Below are positions 44,645 through 49,761 of a stretch of 50,533 bases of DNA, piece by piece (the first letter of the stretch is position 1; each line of letters opens with the position of its first letter). The notes beneath the pieces were generated by a model. The model was not told the origin of the DNA and made no database searches. It was given only the letters and a program-made list of their open reading frames with translations. The DNA is taken from positions 1 through 50,533 of the IMG/VR virus record IMGVR_UViG_3300007539_000030; one strand, 5' to 3'. The position numbers were made by a program, and so were the translations under genes. This DNA is from a virus.

Positions 44645-45204
44645 ACCTTACATCCATGACTATTTTTTATATAGGGTTTCAAGAGTTTACGCTCCTTTAA
44701 CCTCAGAACTAATTCGGTATTGTCCGCATACCATTGCTGCCGAGTGAGATCTGTAACCTGAGAAGTATTGTACGCTGGGTGATGTAACATAAACCCATCC
44801 CCAAGGTATATACCGCAGTGGTTGGCAGTTCTATCCCCCTTCGCAGAATAACCGCCTTCTAGGCGATCCAGGTACAGTCTCATGATCATTACGTCCCCTA
44901 CCTCAAACTCATTGAGTGGTGTGGGATCATATACACTTCCTTGGTAGACTGTAATGCCTCCCCCCTGCCTCTTCTGCTCCTCTTCGATGTACTCTGATTT
45001 GAACAGATACTTTCTTTGTGCTGGGTAGTCAAACAGTTGACATCCATAGAATTCATCATAAAACTCTCGGACGATTTGGTAACATCCTCCCAGTCCATGG
45101 TCGCGATGCGAATGAGGCCATGGGCGACCTACCCAGTCCTTCCAGACTTCTGAAACCTCGTAGTTGTATGCCCTGCGAGTATCTTTAAGGTCTCGATAAA
45201 ACAT
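44617..45204 (-). CDS. NlpC/P60 (C40) family cell-wall peptidase, 195 aa
   Basis: The fold signature is present. The nucleophile Cys lies in HGLGGCYQIVREFYDEF (Cys41) after GRPW. The catalytic His segment is ANHCGIYLGDGFMLHHPAYN near residues 128-147, with the His before C-G-I-Y-L-G and a second polar His after it. The spacing of about 90 residues between Cys and His is normal for C40 peptidases, which cleave D-Glu-diaminopimelate bonds in peptidoglycan stems. Phages use such domains at the tail tip (lambda K type) to pierce the wall. Here it precedes the baseplate/spike genes, so it probably provides the cell-wall-degrading activity of the tail. A soluble lysis role is the alternative. The start at 45204 is the only ATG that keeps the Cys motif at a normal distance. 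Confidence 0.85.
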   Translation of the reverse strand: MFYRDLKDTRRAYNYEVSEVWKDWVGRPWPHSHRDHGLGGCYQIVREFYDEFYGCQLFDYPAQRKYLFKSEYIEEEQKRQGGGITVYQGSVYDPTPLNEFEVGDVMIMRLYLDRLEGGYSAKGDRTANHCGIYLGDGFMLHHPAYNTSQVTDLTRQQWYADNTELVLRLKERKLLKPYIKNSHGCKVCQEDTHYQ

Positions 45205-45380
45205 AGTGAGATGTATGCGAGTTCATCCCTTAGGGTAATATTTTTACCTGGGAAATTTTTTGTGGGTGGGGGAAACGGATACATGAATAATATATCGACC
45301 GCTCTGGGATACTTTTGTAGGTTAGAGAGAAGGTACTTTTTAATATACCCGCTTCGCGGTATAACAAATAGGGGACATAA
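45205..45380 (-). other. Intergenic gap before the structural block
   Basis: No convincing gene lies here. The minus strand holds a bulged hairpin at 45344-45363, an AT-rich TATATTATT stretch near 45287-45295 that could be a -10 region, and a C-rich leader just before the NlpC/P60 gene. No NATAAATA box is present. Confidence 0.6.
45344..45363 (-). repeat. Bulged hairpin with GCGAAGC core
   Basis: The minus strand reads TATACCGCGAAGCGGGTATA: 8 base pairs with a single bulged base around the GCGAAGC mini-hairpin, a sequence known for unusual stability in single-stranded DNA. It lies about 18 bases after the stop of the 64-aa gene. There is no T-run after it on the minus strand, so it is not a textbook terminator; transcript-end processing is possible. 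Confidence 0.55.
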
Positions 45381-45575
45381 TTAACTGTCCCCAGTGACTA
45401 CATCATAACATAATCCTTCGAGGATTAGGTAGTCGCACCACTGTGTATATTGTGTGAGTTGTTCATTCAAACCAGTGTCAATTAGGAACTGTGCTAACTC
45501 TATCTGTTCCTCTGGTGGTAGTGAACCAGCATCATAAAGATCTAGCAATAGTTCATACTTACTGGGGAGAGTCAT
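45381..45575 (-). CDS. Small acidic protein, 64 aa, unknown
   Basis: The protein is predicted to be mostly helical: YELLLDLYDAGSLPPEEQIE, then LAQFLIDTGLNEQLTQYTQW and a C-terminal YLILEGLCYDVV. It is acidic and Leu-rich with no catalytic motif. The pattern of an amphipathic helix, LPPEEQ turn and second helix is like small conserved proteins I associate with cyanophages, but I know no function for them. It is the last gene of a four-gene coupled cluster (45381-46034) and overlaps the previous stop by 4 bases (ATGA). Confidence 0.85.
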   Translation of the reverse strand: MTLPSKYELLLDLYDAGSLPPEEQIELAQFLIDTGLNEQLTQYTQWCDYLILEGLCYDVVTGDS

Positions 45576-45739
45576 TGTTGTGAATAACGGAGAGAATCAG
45601 TGAGTGCTTGTTGATAGTTAGTGAATGGACCATACTTAGGACAACCATCGTAATCGTATCGCCAGAAGTGTTTACGACGGTCCTCCCATATGATAACACT
45701 AACAGGGGGATCTGTGTCTAGTTTGATAGACTTACTCAT
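45572..45739 (-). CDS. Small aromatic-rich protein, 55 aa, unknown
   Basis: The frame reads MSKSIKLDTDPPVSVIIWED, RRKHFWRYDYDGCPKYGPF and a helical tail (NYQQALTDSLRYSQQ). It is rich in Trp, Tyr and Arg, like a small beta-sheet fold with a terminal helix. It is linked to both neighbours by 4-base ATGA overlaps, which is strong evidence that it is translated although short. Function unknown. Confidence 0.82.
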   Translation of the reverse strand: MSKSIKLDTDPPVSVIIWEDRRKHFWRYDYDGCPKYGPFTNYQQALTDSLRYSQQ

Positions 45740-45849
45740 GACACATCACCTAGAAACTCTTCTGAGATAATCTCATAGTTAATGTCATCGTACTCTGAAT
45801 CTTCTTCTAGGATGTCATCAATCCAATCAGTAGTTAGTTCTTCATTCAT
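45736..45849 (-). CDS. Very small acidic protein, 37 aa, unknown
   Basis: The frame reads MNEELTTDWIDDILEEDSEY, then DDINYEIISEEFLGDVS. About 15 of its 37 residues are Asp or Glu. It is joined to the genes on each side by ATGA overlaps, which supports translation. A protein this acidic could mimic DNA or bind a basic partner, but nothing proves that. Its upstream neighbour is strongly basic (62 aa, many Lys/Arg), and an acidic/basic pair translated together may form a complex. Confidence 0.72.
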   Translation of the reverse strand: MNEELTTDWIDDILEEDSEYDDINYEIISEEFLGDVS

Positions 45850-46034
45850 GATTGATTGTCCCAGTTAGTGTCATCAATACGTTGGTTCTTTCGTTGATAC
45901 TTACCTGTGGAAAAGTCTGTGGAATTGTCATCATAATAGGTGTCACGTTTAGACCCCGAATACTGTCTCTTTTCTCGGATAGATTTGGGGCGTCTGCTGT
46001 TATGCAGGTCATTGCGTTTGTATGTGCGACCCAT
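45846..46034 (-). CDS. Small basic protein, 62 aa, unknown
   Basis: The sequence is dominated by Lys, Arg, Asn, Asp and Ser (MGRTYKRNDLHNSRRPKSIR, then EKRQYSGSKRDTYYDDNSTD) with almost no hydrophobic residues, so it is probably disordered and may bind nucleic acid. It is the first gene of the four-gene coupled cluster and follows a TTGACA-type promoter by about 40 bases. One TTTTCCACA element (45906-45914) lies inside its coding region. Confidence 0.78.
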   Translation of the reverse strand: MGRTYKRNDLHNSRRPKSIREKRQYSGSKRDTYYDDNSTDFSTGKYQRKNQRIDDTNWDNQS

Positions 46035-46073
46035 GGGAATGTTTCAGTGAATGTGTCTGTGAGGGACTTTGGT

Positions 46074-46102
46074 AGTATGTATCATTTTGGCAGTAATGTC
46101 AA
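46074..46102 (-). promoter_or_regulatory. Host sigma-70-type promoter TTGACA-N17-CATACT
   Basis: On the minus strand an exact -35 hexamer TTGACA (46097-46102) is followed after 17 bases by CATACT (46074-46079), four of six matches to TATAAT. The predicted start lies about 30 bases before the ATG at 46034. It would give early, host-polymerase transcription of the four coupled small genes. Confidence 0.75.
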
Positions 46103-46239
46103 GGGGTCTGTGAGTGTTTGTGAATCGTCTCCTATGTGTTGACAGAGAGGGCGTGATAGGTTACACTCCAAGGCAACAACAAATGAGAGGATTAATGAAA
46201 CAAATAGAACACTAATGTATGTTTATTTGTATATTTAAT

Positions 46240-46283
46240 TTATCCACAGGAATGTGGAAAACTCTCCGCAATGTTGTGGAAAA
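46240..46283. promoter_or_regulatory. Cluster of three DnaA-box-like elements
   Basis: The plus strand has TTATCCACA at 46240-46248, the exact E. coli DnaA box. TGTGGAAAA occurs at 46253-46261 and 46275-46283, that is TTTTCCACA on the other strand, the form I recall for cyanobacterial origins. The first two form an inverted repeat. An AT-rich stretch lies alongside. A fourth TGTGGAAAA is at 45906-45914. Origin, DnaA titration or regulation by DnaA are all possible. Confidence 0.6.
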
Positions 46284-46289
46284 GTGTAT

Positions 46290-46913
46290 CTATGTAGGGA
46301 TGACATTGAATGTTAGAGTGATGCGATTGTCTGTGGGGTTTGATTCATAACCATGGGTAAGATTAGATGGATAGATGATACAATCTCCATTAGAGTAAGG
46401 TATAGTTGCTTCTTGAAGATTGAATGCAGTCATTTGTTCAAACGGTAGCATCATGACAGGGAACATTTGGGACATAACATTACGTTTGAATTTCATAAAC
46501 GAATGTTGTTCTGGTTCGTAGTTAATGAAGAGAGTGCCACTGAATAAACAATTAGAGTGTTCATGTGGTGCATAGATAGCGCCTTGATGTGCGACTTCTA
46601 CATATGCATCAGAGATAGCAAAGTTTGATGCATAGGAGAGACCTGATTCATTTGCTTTTCTTGCTGCTGTGAGTAGTTCTGCTTTAAGATCTGGGAGGTC
46701 TTCAAGTATTTTATTTGTTGGTCCTACTTGTTGAACATTGTGGCAAATTGTGTTTCTGTCATGATCAACGAAATCTTCATTCTTCATCCAGTTTAAGATA
46801 GGCACGATGAAATCAGTCATATCGTACTTAGTAACTGGTGTCATGAAGAGACCATAAGTTTCGTATTGAACTACGTCATCAAGATTAGGAGATAGTGAGA
46901 TTTCTTCTGCCAT
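46290..46913 (-). CDS. 2-oxoglutarate/Fe(II)-dependent oxygenase-like protein, 207 aa
   Basis: The C-terminal half matches the phage-rich 2OG-FeII_Oxy_5 type (PF13759). It has GAIYAPHEHSNCLFSGTLFI with His117 and His119, then GDCIIYPSNLTHGYESN with His187, and Arg197 in DNRITLTFNVIP for the 2-oxoglutarate carboxylate. Family members use Fe(II), O2 and 2-oxoglutarate to hydroxylate a substrate; the phage substrate is unknown. The N-terminal 100 residues form the usual helical lead-in. A second gene with the same C-terminal pattern starts at the right window edge. It begins 4 bases after the stop of the 62-aa gene before it, so it belongs to the operon that starts near 47106 or further upstream. 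Confidence 0.85.
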   Translation of the reverse strand: MAEEISLSPNLDDVVQYETYGLFMTPVTKYDMTDFIVPILNWMKNEDFVDHDRNTICHNVQQVGPTNKILEDLPDLKAELLTAARKANESGLSYASNFAISDAYVEVAHQGAIYAPHEHSNCLFSGTLFINYEPEQHSFMKFKRNVMSQMFPVMMLPFEQMTAFNLQEATIPYSNGDCIIYPSNLTHGYESNPTDNRITLTFNVIPT

Positions 46914-46917
46914 GATA

Positions 46918-47106
46918 TTAGAAATGAGTGTGCGAGTAGGTGTTACTATGTAGGTTGTGATTAAGGGGCGTTCTAGACGCTTCTAGGGGCATGTGGAGGA
47001 GTCTAAAATCATCTTCGATATTAGAGAAGAAGATGTAAGCATTGTCTCTGTATGTTGTGGTCTTTCGTAGATAGAGTTTATCATGAAAAGAGAGGGGACG
47101 CAACAT
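46918..47106 (-). CDS. Small protein, 62 aa, unknown
   Basis: The sequence (MLRPLSFHDKLYLRKTTTYR, then DNAYIFFSNIEDDFRLLHMP) is basic at the N-terminus, with a hydrophobic centre and a His/Asn-rich tail (NHNLHSNTYSHTHF). No family is recognised. The start overlaps the stop of the 51-aa gene by one base (TAATG) and its stop is 4 bases from the oxygenase start, which supports a real, coupled gene. Confidence 0.7.
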   Translation of the reverse strand: MLRPLSFHDKLYLRKTTTYRDNAYIFFSNIEDDFRLLHMPLEASRTPLNHNLHSNTYSHTHF

Positions 47107-47261
47107 TAGTTTTCTGGGGTTTCGTGAACGGTGAAGATGTCTACTGTTGGGTGAAGTTGTTTGCAGATAGCGTATGCTTCGTGTTTGTATTCTCTGAGGT
47201 AGTTAAGAGCAACGTGACGTTGTTGTTTGTTGCAATAACCGTAACATGTCCAGACTTTCAT
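47106..47261 (-). CDS. Small protein, 51 aa, unknown
   Basis: The frame reads MKVWTCYGYCNKQQRHVALN, then YLREYKHEAYAICKQLHPTV and DIFTVHETPEN. It contains three Cys and four His, and has a beta-alpha-beta look (VWTCYG, a long helix, then VDIFTVHE). It begins 6 bases after the membrane-protein stop and ends overlapping the next start by one base. Function unknown. Confidence 0.75.
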   Translation of the reverse strand: MKVWTCYGYCNKQQRHVALNYLREYKHEAYAICKQLHPTVDIFTVHETPEN

Positions 47262-47267
47262 TGTTAA

Positions 47268-47453
47268 TCAGAAGCGGATGTTTAGTTGTGCATCAGGGCG
47301 GATGACTTCCGCAGCATTGTTAAGTTGATCAGAGATAAAGAAGCGAGCGTCGTTAGAGTTATAGATCAGAACACCGATGACAATGAGGAGAAGGAATTTC
47401 ACTTGATTAGAGTAGAATGAAGGTTTGCGAGATTTGTTGAGTGCTTTCAACAT
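47268..47453 (-). CDS. Small single-pass membrane protein, 61 aa
   Basis: A basic N-terminus (MLKALNKSRKPSFYSNQ) is followed by one hydrophobic helix (VKFLLLIVIGVLIYN, residues 18-32) and a polar C-terminal domain of about 28 residues (FFISDQLNNAAEVIRPDAQL). The positive-inside rule puts the N-terminus in the cytoplasm. It could be an inner-membrane or photosynthesis-associated accessory protein, or a lysis helper; there is no motif to decide. It sits 3 bases after the 113-aa gene. Confidence 0.8.
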   Translation of the reverse strand: MLKALNKSRKPSFYSNQVKFLLLIVIGVLIYNSNDARFFISDQLNNAAEVIRPDAQLNIRF

Positions 47454-47456
47454 AAA

Positions 47457-47798
47457 TCAGTGCCAGTTACCGAGATTCATGGAAGAAAAGAAAGGAACAA
47501 CGGTAACACCTTGGGCGGTGTCCATTTGCACAAACCAATCAAAGTTCTTGGCGAAGACTTTATCATTGTCAGCACCATTGGCGGCAAGGATAGCATTGAG
47601 GCGAGATTTTGTGGTGTTGGATTGCCAACCACCATCAAAAAGACGAATGAAACCTTCACCGATTTCAGCGATCTTGTTGCCGTGGAGACGAACAACAGAG
47701 ACCTGATCTTCTTCGTTAAAGTGAACAGAAGTGTTGCCAGATTGCCAGTTGCTGCTGTTAGCAATGGCGTTGTTCATTTGCTGTTCGATCTTACGCAT
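47457..47798 (-). CDS. Conserved-looking cyanophage protein, 113 aa
   Basis: The core is VSVVRLHGNKIAEIGEGFIR, then LFDGGWQSNTTKSRLNAIL. I associate the LHGNKIA...DGGWQ[ST]NTTKSRLNA pattern with a small protein common in cyanophages, function unknown. The N-terminus is a polar helix (MRKIEQQMNNAIANSS). The fold looks like alternating strands and a helix. The gene has its own promoter-like TATATT box, and its message would begin with a strong hairpin (47820-47860). Confidence 0.85.
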   Translation of the reverse strand: MRKIEQQMNNAIANSSNWQSGNTSVHFNEEDQVSVVRLHGNKIAEIGEGFIRLFDGGWQSNTTKSRLNAILAANGADNDKVFAKNFDWFVQMDTAQGVTVVPFFSSMNLGNWH

Positions 47799-47819
47799 GA
47801 TGAGAGAAAAGAAAGGTTT

Positions 47820-47860
47820 GAGGTGTGGAGGGCGGATCGGGTCGCTGTCCCCTCCACCTC
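47820..47860 (-). repeat. Stem-loop at the predicted 5' end of the 113-aa gene's message
   Basis: The arms CACCTC/GAGGTG and CCCTC/GAGGG pair with a 2-base bulge, 11 base pairs in all, around a loop of about 17 bases. The -10 box at 47864-47869 puts the transcription start at about 47857, so the hairpin would lie almost at the 5' terminus. Such hairpins can protect mRNA from decay. Confidence 0.65.
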
Positions 47861-47863
47861 TTT

Positions 47864-47869
47864 AATATA
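47864..47869 (-). promoter_or_regulatory. Promoter -10 box TATATT
   Basis: The minus strand reads TATATT, one mismatch to TATAAT, with TGGGCA 17 bases upstream as a weak -35. It lies in the 121-base gap before the 113-aa gene. Confidence 0.5.
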
Positions 47870-47919
47870 GAGCATTTTGGGGGTCGTGCCCATTTTGTGT
47901 GCCACCTTGCCAACTGTCC

Positions 47920-48243
47920 TCAGCGATCGAATTCTTTATGTTGTGCGATGTATTGTGTCACTGCTTCGTTAATGTACTCTTCGATAAGTTGCTTAGCGTC
48001 AGCAACAGTATCAGCACCGAAGATACGCTCGTAAATATACACGCCAGGGTGGAGTTCACGTCGCTGATTGATACGATACTTTGGAGGGATAGCGTTACCA
48101 ATGTGGGGACCATCGCGATCTTCGGTGATAGTGAAAGCAGCGTGACGAGTGTTACCAGTCCACACAGAATCTTCGCTCACGAATACATCTTCGTGATAGT
48201 AGAAAAGATCATTGCGGCGGGAAGATTCTTCGATGATGAGCAT
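47920..48243 (-). CDS. Hypothetical protein, 107 aa
   Basis: The N-terminal region is polar (MLIIEESSRRNDLFYYHEDV, EDSVWTGNTRHAAFTITEDR), the centre is basic (PPKYRINQRRELHPGVYIYE), and residues 75-105 form a helix (ADTVADAKQLIEEYINEAVT). No catalytic motif is recognised. It is followed by the promoter/hairpin unit of the next gene and preceded by a 44-base gap, so it may be the end of the operon that starts near 48711. Confidence 0.8.
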   Translation of the reverse strand: MLIIEESSRRNDLFYYHEDVFVSEDSVWTGNTRHAAFTITEDRDGPHIGNAIPPKYRINQRRELHPGVYIYERIFGADTVADAKQLIEEYINEAVTQYIAQHKEFDR

Positions 48244-48287
48244 GATGCGGAAAAAGAGGAAAGTTTAGTGTAGGAAATGCGGAGAGA

Positions 48288-48464
48288 TTACATACCGTTG
48301 AGGAAGTCGTGCAGTTCCTCGCGGTATTGTTCTTCGGACTCAAAGTATCGTCCGTGGATATACTTAGGGAACTCATGCTTCTTAAACATTTCAGAAGCAA
48401 CTTGCACGTCTTGCTTATCGTAACCCATTTCAATCAGGTTGTTGACGTAAGGATTGTTTGTCAT
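48288..48464 (-). CDS. Hypothetical protein, 58 aa
   Basis: From the ATG at 48464 the sequence is MTNNPYVNNLIEMGYDKQDV, then QVASEMFKKHEFPKYIHGRY and a helical end EEQYREELHDFLNGM. An alternative start at 48512/48509 would add about 15 residues, overlap the preceding stop (ATGATGCCTAA) and have a better ribosome-binding sequence (CAGGA). The first ~25 residues look like a short helical UBA-like unit (LIEMGYDKQDVQVASEMF), but that is only a resemblance. Function unknown. Confidence 0.72.
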   Translation of the reverse strand: MTNNPYVNNLIEMGYDKQDVQVASEMFKKHEFPKYIHGRYFESEEQYREELHDFLNGM

Positions 48465-48501
48465 TGATTTGTTGTAATGTTGAAACCAGTTTGCGTCGTA
48501 C

Positions 48502-48711
48502 TTAGGCATCATCCTGCAAAGATTCCCATGCATCGTAGAACATATCCCACGCATCGTTGTTATGAACAAAGGTGGAAACTTGTGCCATTTCACACACCCA
48601 ATCGTAGCACATGTCGATGTCAGGGTTCATCTCGTAGAAGAAATCTGCCATCCCTTGCAGTGCATCAGTGAATGCGGGAGTGATGGTCATGTCGGTTGCG
48701 TTGTTTTCCAT
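48502..48711 (-). CDS. Hypothetical acidic protein, 69 aa
   Basis: I place the start at 48711 (MENNATDMTITPAFTDALQG). The in-frame ATG at 48726 would lie inside the predicted -10 box (48718-48723), and the ATG at 48690 (MTITPAF) is a further alternative with a normal leader. The rest is helical with many aromatic and acidic residues (DFFYEMNPDIDMCYDWVCEM; NDAWDMFYDAWESLQDDA). No family is recognised. Confidence 0.72.
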   Translation of the reverse strand: MENNATDMTITPAFTDALQGMADFFYEMNPDIDMCYDWVCEMAQVSTFVHNNDAWDMFYDAWESLQDDA

Positions 48712-48717
48712 GCTTCT

Positions 48718-48723
48718 AAGATA
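48718..48723 (-). promoter_or_regulatory. Promoter -10 box TATCTT
   Basis: The minus strand reads CGTGTATCTTAG just before the 69-aa gene. It shares CGTGTAT with the two stronger promoters at 49702 and 50376. No good -35 is visible; the region upstream is occupied by the 48733-48776 stem-loop. Confidence 0.45.
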
Positions 48724-48732
48724 CACGGTCCT

Positions 48733-48776
48733 GGTGGTGCTGGTAGTTCGTGGTGATACAAAACCACGAAACCACC
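48733..48776 (-). repeat. Long stem-loop between gene end and promoter
   Basis: TTCGTGGT at 48747-48754 pairs with ACCACGAA at 48763-48770, and GGTGGT at 48733-48738 pairs with ACCACC at 48771-48776, with an 8-base one-sided bulge. It starts 15 bases after the stop of the 48792-48995 gene and ends just before the next promoter. It has no T-run, so 3'-end processing or a protein-binding site is as likely as termination. Confidence 0.7.
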
Positions 48777-48791
48777 TGAGGAACTGTCACA

Positions 48792-48995
48792 CTAGTTCTC
48801 TTCAATCAAGAGATCAGGATAGTATTCTTCAACCTCTTCAATTAGTTCATTCACAGTGTACTTATCGAGGTTTTCATCCAGTTGATCATACACTAATGCA
48901 ATGAGATCTTTGAGGTCCATGCCATCAATGATTCGATCAATGTATGCTGCTTGGAGTTCATCACGGTTCACGATGTTGTCAGTGGTGTTGCTCAT
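48792..48995 (-). CDS. Conserved-looking acidic helical protein, 67 aa
   Basis: The sequence is MSNTTDNIVNRDELQAAYID, RIIDGMDLKDLIALVYDQLD, ENLDKYTVNELIEEVEEYYP, then a short tail. It is almost wholly helical and strongly acidic, with regular Leu/Ile spacing that suggests a helical bundle. I associate this sequence type with small conserved cyanophage proteins, with no known role. It overlaps the previous basic gene by 4 bases (ATGA). Confidence 0.85.
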   Translation of the reverse strand: MSNTTDNIVNRDELQAAYIDRIIDGMDLKDLIALVYDQLDENLDKYTVNELIEEVEEYYPDLLIEEN

Positions 48996-49135
48996 TGTGG
49001 GCGAAATCCTTTGATGGTTTGTGTAGCAGTCCAGACGTTACGTTTTCGTGCTGCGTTACGTCGAAAGTCCCTAGATGTGGGTCGCTTGGTGACAGTCTTG
49101 TTGGAAGGAATGAGAGACTTACTTAATGTTTTCAT
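48992..49135 (-). CDS. Small basic protein, 47 aa
   Basis: The frame reads MKTLSKSLIPSNKTVTKRPT, then SRDFRRNAARKRNVWTATQT and IKGFRPQ. It is very rich in Lys and Arg without acidic clusters and may bind nucleic acid. It is coupled to the acidic 67-aa gene by ATGA. Acidic/basic neighbours also occur at 45736-46034. It overlaps the end of the 40-aa gene by 17 bases. Confidence 0.75.
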   Translation of the reverse strand: MKTLSKSLIPSNKTVTKRPTSRDFRRNAARKRNVWTATQTIKGFRPQ

Positions 49136-49241
49136 TGAGGAAATTGAGCGGACCAGTTGCAATCATATCGTACAGTTCATCGACTGTAACTTCTAACTCT
49201 GCTGCAAGAGATTCAGCAGTCCAGATGTAATCGTGGTTCAA
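49119..49241 (-). CDS. Very small protein with TTG start, 40 aa
   Basis: Read from TTG at 49241 the product is (M)NHDYIWTAESLAAELEVTV, then DELYDMIATGPLNFLNENIK. The TTG overlaps the preceding stop as TTGA, the same geometry as the ATGA junctions in this region; no ATG is available upstream in frame after a stop. The sequence resembles a short helix-turn-helix (SLAAELEVTVDELYDMI). Function unknown. Confidence 0.6.
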   Translation of the reverse strand: MNHDYIWTAESLAAELEVTVDELYDMIATGPLNFLNENIK

Positions 49242-49405
49242 TAGATTTGTGTCCAGCGAGTGTGTTGTTGTTTGGTGATTTGTCCTGCATGTAACATGTT
49301 ATCACACACATTAATGAAGACATTGAACTTCTCTAATCTATCAAGTTTGTGACATGATGCTGTCTCCTTGATAGTGTTAAGAATGAATTGCTTTGTGATC
49401 GACAT
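49238..49405 (-). CDS. Small protein, 55 aa, unknown
   Basis: The frame reads MSITKQFILNTIKETASCHK, LDRLEKFNVFINVCDNMLHA, then GQITKQQHTRWTQIY. It is helical and basic, with two Cys. The start overlaps the stop of the 90-aa gene by one base (TGATG), and the stop overlaps the TTG start of the next gene. The arrangement supports translation. No family recognised. Confidence 0.75.
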   Translation of the reverse strand: MSITKQFILNTIKETASCHKLDRLEKFNVFINVCDNMLHAGQITKQQHTRWTQIY

Positions 49406-49677
49406 CAGCAGAATGCAGGAGTGTAAGAATCAGGGCATTTGTCTGTATTGAAACCAGTTACTTCTGCACCGTTAGCAACACGCTCAGCAACCTCATGTGA
49501 GAAGGTGAGAGCAGTAACAACGGACCAAGATTGTTGTGCTTTACCATAATCAGAGGGGAAAGTTACACGCTTGATGAAACGTTTGACAACAGTCTTCACA
49601 CCCTTTTCTTCACATGCTTCGGCAATGAATGCCTCAGGGAAGAAGTCAACGATGCAGATGGAATTGGTGAGTTGCAT
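49405..49677 (-). CDS. Hypothetical protein, 90 aa
   Basis: The sequence is MQLTNSICIVDFFPEAFIAE, ACEEKGVKTVVKRFIKRVTF, then PSDYGKAQQSWSVVTALTFS and a C-terminus with paired Cys (KCPDSYTPAFC). A beta-alpha start followed by mixed strands is likely. It is the first gene of a coupled chain (49677 down to 48792), led by a promoter with TATTAT and an AAAGGA ribosome-binding site 8-13 bases before the ATG. Confidence 0.82.
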   Translation of the reverse strand: MQLTNSICIVDFFPEAFIAEACEEKGVKTVVKRFIKRVTFPSDYGKAQQSWSVVTALTFSHEVAERVANGAEVTGFNTDKCPDSYTPAFC

Positions 49678-49701
49678 GAAGTGAATTCCTTTGACTCTTT
49701 A

Positions 49702-49707
49702 ATAATA
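49702..49707 (-). promoter_or_regulatory. Promoter -10 box TATTAT in a CTCGTGTATTATTA element
   Basis: The minus strand reads TTCTCGTGTATTATTAAA before the 90-aa gene. The 14-base core CTCGTGTATTATTA is identical at 50376. A TTGTGC hexamer 16 bases upstream could act as -35 and lies inside the inverted repeat 49721-49744. Confidence 0.65.
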
Positions 49708-49720
49708 CACGAGAACAGAC

Positions 49721-49744
49721 CCTGCACAACCGATGGTGTGCAGG
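49721..49744 (-). repeat. Inverted repeat CCTGCACA-N8-TGTGCAGG
   Basis: Perfect 8-bp arms with an 8-base spacer, 17 bases after the stop of the 196-aa gene and overlapping the presumed -35 region of the next promoter. It may work as an operator, as an RNA hairpin at the end of the upstream message, or both. Confidence 0.65.
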
Positions 49745-49761
49745 TTATCCGATTGGCACAG

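Larger units (their letters stand above)
46035..46289. other. 255-base regulatory gap with promoter and DnaA-box cluster
   Basis: I see no gene. The part next to the 62-aa gene holds a host-type promoter (46074-46102). The part next to the 2OG oxygenase gene holds three DnaA-box-like elements (46240-46283) beside an AT-rich stretch (about 46218-46242). The middle (46103-46215) shows nothing I can assign. Confidence 0.7.

Noticed and set aside
45129-45284. A 51-aa minus-strand frame (MYPFPPPTKNFPGKN...) in the gap before the NlpC/P60 gene
   Set aside because: It overlaps the first 76 bases of the peptidase gene in a different frame, has no ribosome-binding site, and its second half is a shadow of the peptidase codons.
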